From the NCBI RefSeq assembly GCF_041261445.1, contig NZ_JBGCCU010000013.1:234170-298169 (forward strand): a stretch of 64,000 nucleotides of DNA, written 5' to 3'. Below, in pieces: positions 25,038 to 32,313 of the stretch (positions within the stretch are counted from its first letter, which is position 1; each line of letters starts with the position of its first letter). Source of the DNA: Catenulispora sp. EB89. GTDB taxonomy: Bacteria > Actinomycetota > Actinomycetes > Streptomycetales > Catenulisporaceae. The position numbers and the translations under genes are program-made. The notes below the pieces were generated by a model. The model saw only the letters and a list, made by a program, of their open reading frames with translations. It was not told where the DNA came from and ran no database searches.

Positions 25038-26015
25038 TCAGAGCAGCCGCCGCCCCCACGTGGCGGTTCCCAGCGGACGGCTCTTCACCGAGTCGAGCCG
25101 CCATTCGCCGCGCTTCTTGACGGCGGTGTAGATCCGCTCCGAACGCAGCGGATGATCGACGGGATCGCGAACAAGCAGTTCACATTTCGCAGGCTTCGGA
25201 TACTCGACCGTGTGCAGGGTCTCGCGCTCGTCGAAGTCGAGCGGCGTGCCGATCGCGTGGGACCGGTAGGTCCGAACCCGGTCGGTGAGGTAGATCGCCG
25301 CGAGCTCGTCGCGCTGCTGGAACAGCTGAGCCAGGGTGCGAGATACCGCCACGGCATCCGCGGTGTTCTCGGCGAGCGCGTCCCGCTCCCACTGCCCCAG
25401 CTCGACGATGAAGCCCCGGACGACAGCGACAGGATCGGCATACCCGGGCTCGCCCGGAACAACGGCCGGCCAGGGCAACACCAGAGGTTCCGCAATCGGA
25501 GCGGCGGTCGTCGCACCGGCTGCGAGCAACAAAGCGCGGACTTCCTCCGACTCGATCTCGCCGTTGTTCCCCAGGCGCCGCGTCGAAAGCGCGGTCATGC
25601 CGAGGCTGTCCACGAGATCAACCTGCGCGCCAAGCTCCAGCAGCACCCGGACGGTCGCCACGTGCCCCTCCCGCGCGGCGACCATGAGCGGCGTCTCTTC
25701 GTACGAGCCGCTCCGGTCGTCCAGCCCGGCACCGTGCTCGACCAGCAGCCGCACCACCGACCCGAGGTCGTTGTACGCAGCCCAGGCCAACGCCGTGTAC
25801 CCCACGGCCGTGTCCCGCACTCCGACGTCGGCGCGCGCGGCGATCAGCACCGCGACCGTGTCGGGATGCCCGCCGACGATCGCTTCGAGGAGCGGGGTCC
25901 TCCCCGATCCGCGATGCCGCATGTCGACATCGATGTCCGCGTGTTCCCGCAGCAGTCTGCGCACCAGCTCGGTGTCGCCGTCTTCACTCGCACGCAGCAG
26001 CGCGGTAGGTCTCAT
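25038..26015 (-). CDS. Ankyrin-repeat protein with C-terminal NTF2-like domain
   Basis: A protein of 325 residues. Residues 1-170 are about four ankyrin repeats: LLRASEDGDTELVRRLLREH, TPLLEAIVGGHPDTVAVLIA, TALAWAAYNDLGSVVRLLVE and TPLMVAAREGHVATVRVLLE. The C-terminal part (about 185-325) is an alpha+beta domain: ADPVAVVRGFIVELGQWERD and RTLAQLFQQRDELAAIYLTD, ending RIYTAVKKRGEWRLDSVKSR. That strand pattern resembles NTF2-like domains. This combination appears among immunity-like and interaction proteins, but no toxin gene is adjacent. It has no signal peptide and is divergent from the peptidase with only 59 bp between the starts. Confidence 0.75.
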   Translation of the reverse strand: MRPTALLRASEDGDTELVRRLLREHADIDVDMRHRGSGRTPLLEAIVGGHPDTVAVLIAARADVGVRDTAVGYTALAWAAYNDLGSVVRLLVEHGAGLDDRSGSYEETPLMVAAREGHVATVRVLLELGAQVDLVDSLGMTALSTRRLGNNGEIESEEVRALLLAAGATTAAPIAEPLVLPWPAVVPGEPGYADPVAVVRGFIVELGQWERDALAENTADAVAVSRTLAQLFQQRDELAAIYLTDRVRTYRSHAIGTPLDFDERETLHTVEYPKPAKCELLVRDPVDHPLRSERIYTAVKKRGEWRLDSVKSRPLGTATWGRRLL

Positions 26016-26074
26016 GCGCCGCAGAGTAACAATGCCGAATGCCCAGACCCCCTTACCGAACTACTGTGACGGGA

Positions 26075-28195
26075 ATGACTGAGCACACCCCGGAACCCGA
26101 AGCCACGCAGAGGGCCGACGACGAGAACCCCTTCGAAAACCTCGCGAAGTTCATCGAGATCCCCCGGGTCAGCGGCCTGGCGCTGGCCCCGGACGGCAAC
26201 CGGCTCGTGGTCGGTGTGCAGAACCTTTCCCCGGACGGCAAGAAGTACGTCTCCTCGATCTGGGACGTCGACCGCGACGGCGGCGCCCCGTTCCGCCTCA
26301 CCCGCTCGGCGGCCGGCGAGTCGTCCCCGGCCTTCCTCCCCGACGGCTCGCTCCTGTTCGCCGCCAAACGCGCCGACCCGGACGCGAAGGACGGCGACGA
26401 CTCCGGCGACGGCCAAGGCCTGTGGCTACTCCCGGCGCGCGGCGGCGAGGCCCGGCTGCTGGCCGCACCGCCGGCCGGAATCGGCGGTGTCGCGGTCGCG
26501 CGGGAGACCGGGCGCATCGTGCTCACCGCGCGGGTCATGCCGGAGGCCAAGGACCTCGCCGACGACGCGGCCCGCCGCAAGGCCCGCAAGGACGCGAACG
26601 TCACCGCGATCCTGCACACCGCGGCGCGGATCCGGGAGTGGGACTCGCAGCTGGGCCCGGACGGCACCCGGTTCTTCGTCGCCGACGCCCCCGGCCCGGA
26701 CGGAAGAGTGGAGCTCCGCGCCGTGACCGGGGACCTCGGGCCGGTCGTGGACTCGTTCGCGGTGACCGCCGACGGATCGAAGATCGTCTACGGCATCCTG
26801 GCGACGCTCCCGGCCGGCGAGCACGTCGCCGAACTCCGGCTGCTCGACGTCGCCACCTCGACGACGACGGTGTTCGCGGGCGACGCAGGGCACGAACACA
26901 GCAACCCGGCCATCTCCCCGGACGGCGCCACCGTCGCGTACCTGCGCGCGCCGGCCGACACCTTCGACGCGACCGGCAAGCCGACCATCTACCTCAAGCC
27001 GCTGGTCGGGGGCGCCGAGGGCATCGTGGAGGGCACAGGGGTCGCGGGGATCGCGGGGATCGCGGGGGTCTCCGGCACCGCCGACGCGGGCAAGCCGCTC
27101 ACCGAGGACCTGGACCTGTGGCCGCAGGGCCTGCTGTGGGCGCCGGACTCATCAGCCCTCTACTTCACCGCGGACCAACTGGGCCGCTCGCCGGTGTTCA
27201 AGGTGGACGTGGCGACCGGCGAGGTCACCCGGCTCACCGGCGACCGTGCCGCGTACGGCAGCCTGCGCGTCACCCCGGACGGCCGCACCCTGTTCGCGAT
27301 CCGCAGCGCCACCGACGCCACCCCGCGCCCGGTCCGCCTGGACACGTCCGCCGTGGACCAGCAGCCGTTCCCGCTGTCGGCACCCGGGGACACCGTGCAG
27401 GTGCCGGGCCGGGTCGAGGAGGTGACGGCGACCGCCGAGGACGGCACCGTCATCCACTCCCGCCTGGTCCTGCCGGACCACGCCGACGGCCCGTCGCCGC
27501 TGATCGTGTGGATCCACGGCGGCCCGCTGATGAGCAGCAACTCATGGAGCTGGCGGGCCAATCCGTGGGTGATGGTGCAGCGCGGCTACGCCGTCCTGCT
27601 GCCGGACTACTCGCTGTCCACCGGCTACGGCCAGGCCTTCATCAACCGCGGCAAGGGCGAGGGCAGCGGAAACCCGTTCCACGACATCATGGCCGCCACC
27701 GACGCGGTCCTGGAGCGGCCGGACATCGACGGCACGCGCACGGCGGCCATGGGCGCCTCGTTCGGCGGCTACCTGACGAACTGGATCGCGACGCAGACCG
27801 ACCGTTTCAAGGCCCTGATCTCGCACGCCGGCGTCTGGAACGCGCAGCTGCGCACGGTCTCCGACGTCCCGTGGTTCTTCCGGCAGGCGTACGGCGACGT
27901 CATGCTGCGGCCGGAGCACAGCCTGCGCTGGTCGCCGCATCTGTACGCGGACAACGTCAGCTCGCCGATCCTGATCACCCACGGCAACAACGACTACCGG
28001 GTGCCGGTGGCGAACGCGCTGTGGCAGTGGCAGGACCTGCAGCGGCGGGGCAAGGAGGCGAAGCTGCTGTACTTCCCCGACGAGAACCACTGGATCATGC
28101 GGCCGCAGGAATCAAAGCTCTGGTACGAGACGGTGCGGGCGTTCCTAGCCGAGCACGTGCTGGGCGAGGCGTGGGAGCAGCCCGAGTTGCTGTAG
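26075..28195 (+). CDS. S9 family prolyl oligopeptidase-like peptidase
   Basis: A protein of 706 residues from ATG 26075. The first 400 residues form a beta-propeller made of repeating SPDG/TPDG blades. A low-complexity GVAGIAGIAGVSG segment sits in one loop. The hydrolase domain starts near 430 with SPLIVWIHGGP. The nucleophile Ser is in MGASFGGYLTNW, the Asp in THGNNDYRVPV and the His in FPDENHWIM, the complete triad of acylaminoacyl-peptidases. There is no signal peptide, so it acts in the cytoplasm on short peptides. It is followed by an abnormal G/C block within an inverted repeat. Confidence 0.9.
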   Translation: MTEHTPEPEATQRADDENPFENLAKFIEIPRVSGLALAPDGNRLVVGVQNLSPDGKKYVSSIWDVDRDGGAPFRLTRSAAGESSPAFLPDGSLLFAAKRADPDAKDGDDSGDGQGLWLLPARGGEARLLAAPPAGIGGVAVARETGRIVLTARVMPEAKDLADDAARRKARKDANVTAILHTAARIREWDSQLGPDGTRFFVADAPGPDGRVELRAVTGDLGPVVDSFAVTADGSKIVYGILATLPAGEHVAELRLLDVATSTTTVFAGDAGHEHSNPAISPDGATVAYLRAPADTFDATGKPTIYLKPLVGGAEGIVEGTGVAGIAGIAGVSGTADAGKPLTEDLDLWPQGLLWAPDSSALYFTADQLGRSPVFKVDVATGEVTRLTGDRAAYGSLRVTPDGRTLFAIRSATDATPRPVRLDTSAVDQQPFPLSAPGDTVQVPGRVEEVTATAEDGTVIHSRLVLPDHADGPSPLIVWIHGGPLMSSNSWSWRANPWVMVQRGYAVLLPDYSLSTGYGQAFINRGKGEGSGNPFHDIMAATDAVLERPDIDGTRTAAMGASFGGYLTNWIATQTDRFKALISHAGVWNAQLRTVSDVPWFFRQAYGDVMLRPEHSLRWSPHLYADNVSSPILITHGNNDYRVPVANALWQWQDLQRRGKEAKLLYFPDENHWIMRPQESKLWYETVRAFLAEHVLGEAWEQPELL

Positions 28196-28211
28196 GCGCT
28201 TGATGAAGAAT

Positions 28212-28456
28212 GCCGAGTCGGGGCGCGGGGGGGGGCCGCCGGCCGCCCCCGGCGAGGCGGCCGCGGGGGGTGGGGGGGGCCCGGGGCTGTGGGGGGGGTG
28301 CACCCCCCCGCCGGCGGCCCGGGCCCCCCCCGGCGGCGGGGGGCCGCCCCCGGGGGCGCCCGCGCGGGGGCGGGGGGCCCGCCGCGCGGGGGGGGGTCGG
28401 GGTGTCTTCTCGCCGCCGGTGGCGGCCGCGGGGGGTCCCCCGGGGCCCGACTCGGC
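28212..28456. repeat. 11-bp inverted repeat enclosing 223 nt of G/C homopolymers
   Basis: GCCGAGTCGGG (28212-28222) and CCCGACTCGGC (28446-28456) are perfect reverse complements, as expected for a terminator between the convergent peptidase and SRPBCC genes. The interior is almost only G and C: between 28223 and 28380 there are just six A/T bases. It has runs such as nine G at 28227-28235 and eight G at 28272-28279. No gene fits here. The interior may be a true G-quadruplex-like tract or, more likely, unreliable base calls inside a hairpin. Confidence 0.8.
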
Positions 28457-28474
28457 TTCGGCGGCCTCTGGCGT

Positions 28475-29248
28475 TCAGTGCTCGCAGGTCTGGGCCTCAG
28501 CGCGGGCCTTGAGGTCGGCCAGCCACTCGTCCAGGCCCGGCGCCAGGTAACGGATCGCGGTAGCCGGATCGGCCTCGATCTGCGCGCCGGTCCAGCTCTC
28601 CTCGGTCCGCACGATCACGCCGCCGGGGACCTTGATGAAGTTCCAGACGTGCGTGCCGCGGTCGATGCGCAGCCCGTCGCCGATCGCCGGGCCCATCCAC
28701 CGGATGCACTGGCCCGGCCGGACGTTCTGCACCGTGGAGGTGACGACCAGCGTCGTGGCGGGCGTGGAGGCGGTGGCCGGGGCCGGCGTGGTCCAACGGA
28801 ACTGGGAGCCCGGGTGCAGCGGGCCGCGGGTCAGGGGCTTCATGCTGCTGACCGCGCGCTGCCACTGCGGCCACGCCGCGACGTCGGTGTGGACGCGCCA
28901 GACGGTGCTCAGCGGCGCCTTGATGAAGATCTGGGTCTGGTAGTGCAGCTGGGCGGTCGGGTCGATGCCCTGGCCTTGGCAGGTCAGGGGGCGCTGCGTG
29001 GTGGCGGTTTGGGCTGTGGCGCTCTGGGCTGTCGCGGCCTGGGCTGTCGCGCTCTGGGCTGCCGCGCTCTGGGCTGCCGCGGCCTCGGCTGGCGCCGCCA
29101 GGCCGCCGAGCAGTGCGGTGGCGGCCAGCGGGAGGGCGAGCAGCGCGGTGCGCAGGCGGGCGGGACGGCGGCGGGTGCGGCTGCTGTCAGCACCGGCATC
29201 AGCAGCGGTCTCGGCGATGGTGTCGGCGATCGTTTCGGCGGCGGTCAT
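28475..29248 (-). CDS. Secreted SRPBCC-fold protein with repetitive N-terminal linker
   Basis: A protein of 257 residues; ATG 29248 follows GAGGGAG. An N-terminal region of about 35 residues precedes a hydrophobic signal sequence (ALLALPLAATALLGGLAAPA). A linker of Ala/Gln/Ser/Thr pentads comes next, encoded by a 15-bp tandem repeat. Then comes a START/SRPBCC domain from QLHYQTQIFIKAPLSTVWRV to the end, including a Cys pair (TCQGQ near the start and QTCEH at the end) that may form a disulfide. The fold binds hydrophobic ligands. Export is unusual for this family, most members of which are cytosolic. Confidence 0.78.
   Translation of the reverse strand: MTAAETIADTIAETAADAGADSSRTRRRPARLRTALLALPLAATALLGGLAAPAEAAAAQSAAAQSATAQAATAQSATAQTATTQRPLTCQGQGIDPTAQLHYQTQIFIKAPLSTVWRVHTDVAAWPQWQRAVSSMKPLTRGPLHPGSQFRWTTPAPATASTPATTLVVTSTVQNVRPGQCIRWMGPAIGDGLRIDRGTHVWNFIKVPGGVIVRTEESWTGAQIEADPATAIRYLAPGLDEWLADLKARAEAQTCEH
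29011..29085. repeat. Five 15-bp tandem repeats inside the SRPBCC gene
   Basis: The unit TGGGCTGTCGCGCTC and close variants is repeated five times (29011-29085). It encodes five-residue units of Ala, Gln, Ser and Thr in the linker after the signal peptide. The period is a multiple of three, so copy change would alter linker length without breaking the frame. Confidence 0.85.
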
Positions 29249-29313
29249 GGCGTGGCTCCCTCGGTCGGCGGCTGCGTCAGCACGTCAGTTAGCTGATGTC
29301 GCTGTAGTTAGAA

Positions 29314-29341
29314 GCTATAACACCATGAGCGTGAGAGTCAA
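29314..29341 (-). promoter_or_regulatory. Predicted sigma-70-type promoter of the SRPBCC gene
   Basis: On the minus strand TTGACT (29341-29336), a 16-nt spacer and TATAGC (29319-29314) lie in an unusually AT-rich patch, giving a leader of roughly 58 nt to ATG 29248. A partial palindrome TCAGTTAGCTGA just downstream could bind a regulator. Confidence 0.5.
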
Positions 29342-29532
29342 TAGGAAGAGTGAGAGGTACTAACTTTCGCCATGTGCTTCCTGGACCGTTCGGCCACTCG
29401 GTCGTGGCTCAGTGCCATATCAGCCTCTCCAGCCCCTGCGACGGCGCTCCGCTCTACTCTTTCTTGCGCAACCGTTCTATCCTGATGTGAGCGGAAATGT
29501 CTGCCCTTTCCTCCGCGGGAAGGAGTCGCGAA

Positions 29533-30174
29533 ATGAGCGAGACGACCTCCACTGGCCGGGCGGCGCCCCCGACACCACCGACGCCGACACCCCCGGCGTC
29601 CTCCGGTTTCAGCGTCGCCGATCCTGCCCCTCTCGGACTCGCCGGCTTCGCCATGACCACGTTCGTGCTCAGTTTCGTGAACGCGAACATCATCAAGGAG
29701 AGCGGCGCGGTCAACGTCGTCCTGGCGCTGGCGCTGTTCTACGGCGGTACCGCACAGCTTCTGGCCGGCATGTGGGAGTTCAAGCGCGGCAACACCTTCG
29801 GTGCGACCGCGTTCGCCTCCTTCGGCGCGTTCTGGCTCAGTTACTGGGCGCTGGTCAAGCTGACACCCGCCAACGCCGGCGACATCCACCAGGCGATCGG
29901 GCTGTACCTGCTGGCATGGTGCATCTTCACCGCGTACATGACGCTCGCGGCACTGAAGACGAACCTCGCGGTGCTCGGCGTGTTCGTGCTGCTGACCCTC
30001 ACCTTCCTGTTCCTGGCGATCGGCGCGTTCATGAACGACCCGGCACCGGACGCGATGACCAAGGTCGGCGGCTGGTTCGGCATCGTCACGGCGGCGGTCG
30101 CCTGGTACGCGTCGTCCGCCGCGGTGGTGAACGCCACACACGGCAAGACGGTGCTGCCCACCTGGCCGCGATGA
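29533..30174 (+). CDS. GPR1/FUN34/YaaH-family acetate/succinate transporter
   Basis: A protein of 213 residues; ATG 29533 follows AAGGAG. A Pro/Thr-rich tail of about 30 residues precedes the core. The family signature is seen as ADPAPLGLAGFAMTTFVLS (NPAPLGL in relatives). Six membrane helices follow, with FYGGTAQLLAGMWEFKRGNT between helices two and three and the FGAFWLSYW pore segment. SatP-type proteins form hexameric channels or symporters for acetate. The stop overlaps the next ATG (ATGA at 30171-30174), linking it to a domain derived from acetyl-CoA synthetase. Confidence 0.9.
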   Translation: MSETTSTGRAAPPTPPTPTPPASSGFSVADPAPLGLAGFAMTTFVLSFVNANIIKESGAVNVVLALALFYGGTAQLLAGMWEFKRGNTFGATAFASFGAFWLSYWALVKLTPANAGDIHQAIGLYLLAWCIFTAYMTLAALKTNLAVLGVFVLLTLTFLFLAIGAFMNDPAPDAMTKVGGWFGIVTAAVAWYASSAAVVNATHGKTVLPTWPR

Positions 30175-30710
30175 GCGGTCGCGCGGCCGGGCGCGGACTG
30201 CGGACCCCGGGACGGGCCGCGGGGGCGGTCCGTCCCGCGCCGCGCGCACGGGTGCGCGTGCGCGCGTGGACGAAGAAGGACCCTGCGACGAGCGCCGCCT
30301 CCCCCGAACAACCCGAGGAGCCCGACCAACTGGAGTCGGCGGCGCTGGCGGTGGCCGGGGTCGCGGAGGCTGCGGCCGTGCCAGTGCACGACGCACTTCG
30401 CGGACGCTCGGCCGAGGTGTACGTGGTACTGAGCCCCGGAAGCGACGCCCGCGCAATCGAACGCGAGATCAGCCGCGTGTGGATCGTCGCCGCCCTGCCG
30501 ATGAGTCGCTCAGGCAGGATCGCACGCTACGTCCTGGCGGCGATCTCCAACTTCACAGACGTCGGCGACACCACGACGCTGGCCAACCCCGAGATCGTCG
30601 AAGACATCCGGCGCCGAGTACAGGCCGCGAAGCTCGAACGCGGCGAGACCCCGACGCACCTGACACGGGAGCAGATCGAGGAGATCAGGGCATTCGGTCA
30701 GAGCGAGTGA
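30171..30710 (+). CDS. Stand-alone C-terminal domain of an acetyl-CoA-synthetase-like enzyme
   Basis: A protein of 179 residues from ATG 30171, overlapping the transporter stop by 4 nt. After a basic, low-complexity 50-residue start, the sequence LESAALAVAGVAEAAAVPVH to IEREISRVWIVAALPMSRSG and VGDTTTLANPEIVEDIRR aligns with the mobile C-domain of acetyl-CoA synthetases. The 500-residue adenylation domain is absent. The lysine that catalyses adenylation and is acetylated in relatives (SGK) is Arg here (SGRIARYVL). It cannot be an active synthetase alone. It may be a regulator of acetate uptake, or a remnant held by operon position. Confidence 0.72.
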   Translation: MSGRAAGRGLRTPGRAAGAVRPAPRARVRVRAWTKKDPATSAASPEQPEEPDQLESAALAVAGVAEAAAVPVHDALRGRSAEVYVVLSPGSDARAIEREISRVWIVAALPMSRSGRIARYVLAAISNFTDVGDTTTLANPEIVEDIRRRVQAAKLERGETPTHLTREQIEEIRAFGQSE

Positions 30711-30815
30711 CCGGTCCCCAGCGACGCGCTCTACCCTTGGCACGCAACACCGACAGCAGGCCGACACTCGCGCGGGCACGAGCCGGCCACCGGTATCCGT
30801 AGCCATGGGGGACGC

Positions 30816-32117
30816 ATGAACCAACCCGAGCCGCAGTACGGCCAGCCCGCACCCGCACCGCAGTGGCAGCCGCAGAACGAGGCGCCGCCCTATCCCGCGC
30901 ATCCGGTGAACCAGTACCAGGCCGGGAATCAGCAGGGGAATCAGCAGCCTTATCCGCCGACGCCGCCCGCACCGCAATATCCTGCGCCTCCTGCCGCGCC
31001 AAACGCCTGGCAGCAGCCTGCCGCACCGCAATATCCGGCGCCTCCCGCTGCTCCGAACGCCTGGCAACAACCCGCGCCGCAGTACCCGGCACCGCCAGCC
31101 GCACCGAACCCCTGGCAACAGCCAGCCGCCGGGCAGTATCCGGCACCGCCCGCCGCGCCAAGCGCCTGGCAGCAGCCTGCGCCGCAAGCACCTCCCGCCG
31201 CCCCGAACCCGGCCTGGCAGCAGCCCGCCGCCACACCGCAATATCCGGCACCTCCCGCCGCACCCGCGCCGCGGTACCCGGCGCCTCCCGCCTCGCCGAA
31301 CGCCTGGCAGCAACCCGCGCCGCAAGCACCTCCCGCCGCCCCGAACCCGGCCTGGCAGCAGCAGCCCGCCCCTTACCAGGCGCCACCCGCCTACATCCCC
31401 CAGCCCCAGCTCCCGACCGCCAGCTTCCCGCCCCCGCCGAACCTGGTCCCGCCCCGCGACCGCCTCGTCGAGGGCGCGGCGCCGTTCCTCGAGCCCGGTG
31501 AGACCGTCTACTACGGCTTCATCCTCAAGCTCGACGACACCATCCCCGAAACCCCGCGCGAGCTGATGATCGCCATCGAGGGCCAGCACCGGGTGCTCGG
31601 CGGCGTCAACCGGGTCGACAAGAAGATCAACAAGGGTCTGAAGTGGGCCCTCAACCCGCTCGACGCGATGAATGAGCGCCTGGCTGAGAAGGGCACCGAG
31701 GCCCTCAACCGCAAGCTCGCCGGCCCTGTCTTCCTCGGCGGGTGGGACAGCACGGCCGGCTGGTTCATCCGGTACGCGCGCGCCACCCGCGAGGACTATG
31801 GTCCGGGTTCCTGGGGCGTTCTCACCGACCGGCGTTACCTCGTCTTCCGCGCCGGACGCGCCGGCGGCAGCTCGATGCGCCTGGTCCACGCCGTGCCGCG
31901 CACCGCCATCGCGGGCGTGCGCACCGAAGGCACCAAGGACGCCGCGCTCCACGGCCGCACCCCGCGTGCCGAACTCCACTTCGCCGACGGCTCGATGGTC
32001 GCGACCATGATGCCGACGAAGCAGGCCCAGCAGGTCGCCGCGATCCTCGCCGTCCAGCAGCAACAGCAGCAGCAACAACAGTCCTACCAGCAATACCCGC
32101 AGCAGCCGGGCTACTGA
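30816..32117 (+). CDS. Pro/Gln/Ala-repeat protein with C-terminal PH-like domain
   Basis: A protein of 433 residues. The first 210 residues are imperfect repeats of about 17 residues with the theme QYPAPPAAPNAWQQPA, low in charge and probably disordered. Residues 220-410 form a folded domain: LEPGETVYYGFILKLDD, then WGVLTDRRYLVFRAG and AVPRTAIAGVRTEG with AELHFADGSMVA. The LTDRRYLVF and HFADGS strands look like bacterial PH-type domains. A poly-Gln tail closes the protein. No signal peptide or membrane helix is seen. Such architectures are often scaffolds on membranes; the function is not known. A 12-bp hairpin follows. Confidence 0.75.
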   Translation: MNQPEPQYGQPAPAPQWQPQNEAPPYPAHPVNQYQAGNQQGNQQPYPPTPPAPQYPAPPAAPNAWQQPAAPQYPAPPAAPNAWQQPAPQYPAPPAAPNPWQQPAAGQYPAPPAAPSAWQQPAPQAPPAAPNPAWQQPAATPQYPAPPAAPAPRYPAPPASPNAWQQPAPQAPPAAPNPAWQQQPAPYQAPPAYIPQPQLPTASFPPPPNLVPPRDRLVEGAAPFLEPGETVYYGFILKLDDTIPETPRELMIAIEGQHRVLGGVNRVDKKINKGLKWALNPLDAMNERLAEKGTEALNRKLAGPVFLGGWDSTAGWFIRYARATREDYGPGSWGVLTDRRYLVFRAGRAGGSSMRLVHAVPRTAIAGVRTEGTKDAALHGRTPRAELHFADGSMVATMMPTKQAQQVAAILAVQQQQQQQQQSYQQYPQQPGY

Positions 32118-32129
32118 GCACACGGAAAA

Positions 32130-32167
32130 GCTGGGCCGCGGCGCGCCGAGAAGCACCGCGGCCCAGC
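32130..32167. terminator. Perfect 12-bp hairpin shared by convergent units
   Basis: GCTGGGCCGCGG (32130-32141) pairs perfectly with CCGCGGCCCAGC (32156-32167) around a 14-nt loop. It starts 13 nt after the Pro/Gln protein stop on the plus strand and 23 nt after the microgene stop on the minus strand, so it can end both transcripts. Confidence 0.75.
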
Positions 32168-32190
32168 GAAGACGGACGCCACGCGCGTCG

Positions 32191-32223
32191 TCAGCTCCAG
32201 ACGATGTCCTTCTTCGTGGCCAT
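32191..32223 (-). CDS. 10-codon micropeptide gene with near-perfect ribosome-binding site
   Basis: The frame reads MATKKDIVWS and then TGA. Upstream of the ATG is GAAGGAGGTGACC (32239-32227). Its AAGGAGGTGA is ten contiguous bases of the ideal anti-Shine-Dalgarno complement, with 8 nt from GGAGG to ATG; no other gene in the window has one as strong. A 19-bp palindrome lies 50 nt upstream and a 12-bp terminator-like hairpin 23 nt downstream, so it looks like a complete transcription unit. It sits 90 nt past the stop of the LAL regulator on the same strand. It could be a signalling or modified peptide, a toxin-like peptide or a leader; nothing translated follows it on this strand. Confidence 0.6.
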   Translation of the reverse strand: MATKKDIVWS

Positions 32224-32272
32224 AAAGGTCACCTCCTTCGGACCCACTCGACCACCGCGCCGATCACCACAC

Positions 32273-32291
32273 TTGAGTAATCAGTACTCAA
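32273..32291. promoter_or_regulatory. Palindrome TTGAGTA-N5-TACTCAA upstream of the microgene
   Basis: TTGAGTA (32273-32279) and TACTCAA (32285-32291) form a perfect 7-bp inverted repeat with a 5-nt centre, in an AT-rich island between the LAL regulator stop and the micropeptide gene. It is likely to be an operator or part of the microgene promoter. Confidence 0.55.
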
Positions 32292-32313
32292 CAAAGCGCA
32301 AGCCCTACACGCC

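Noticed and set aside
30171..30710. Annotating the small gene as acetyl-CoA synthetase
   Set aside because: The adenylation domain is absent and the catalytic Lys is Arg.
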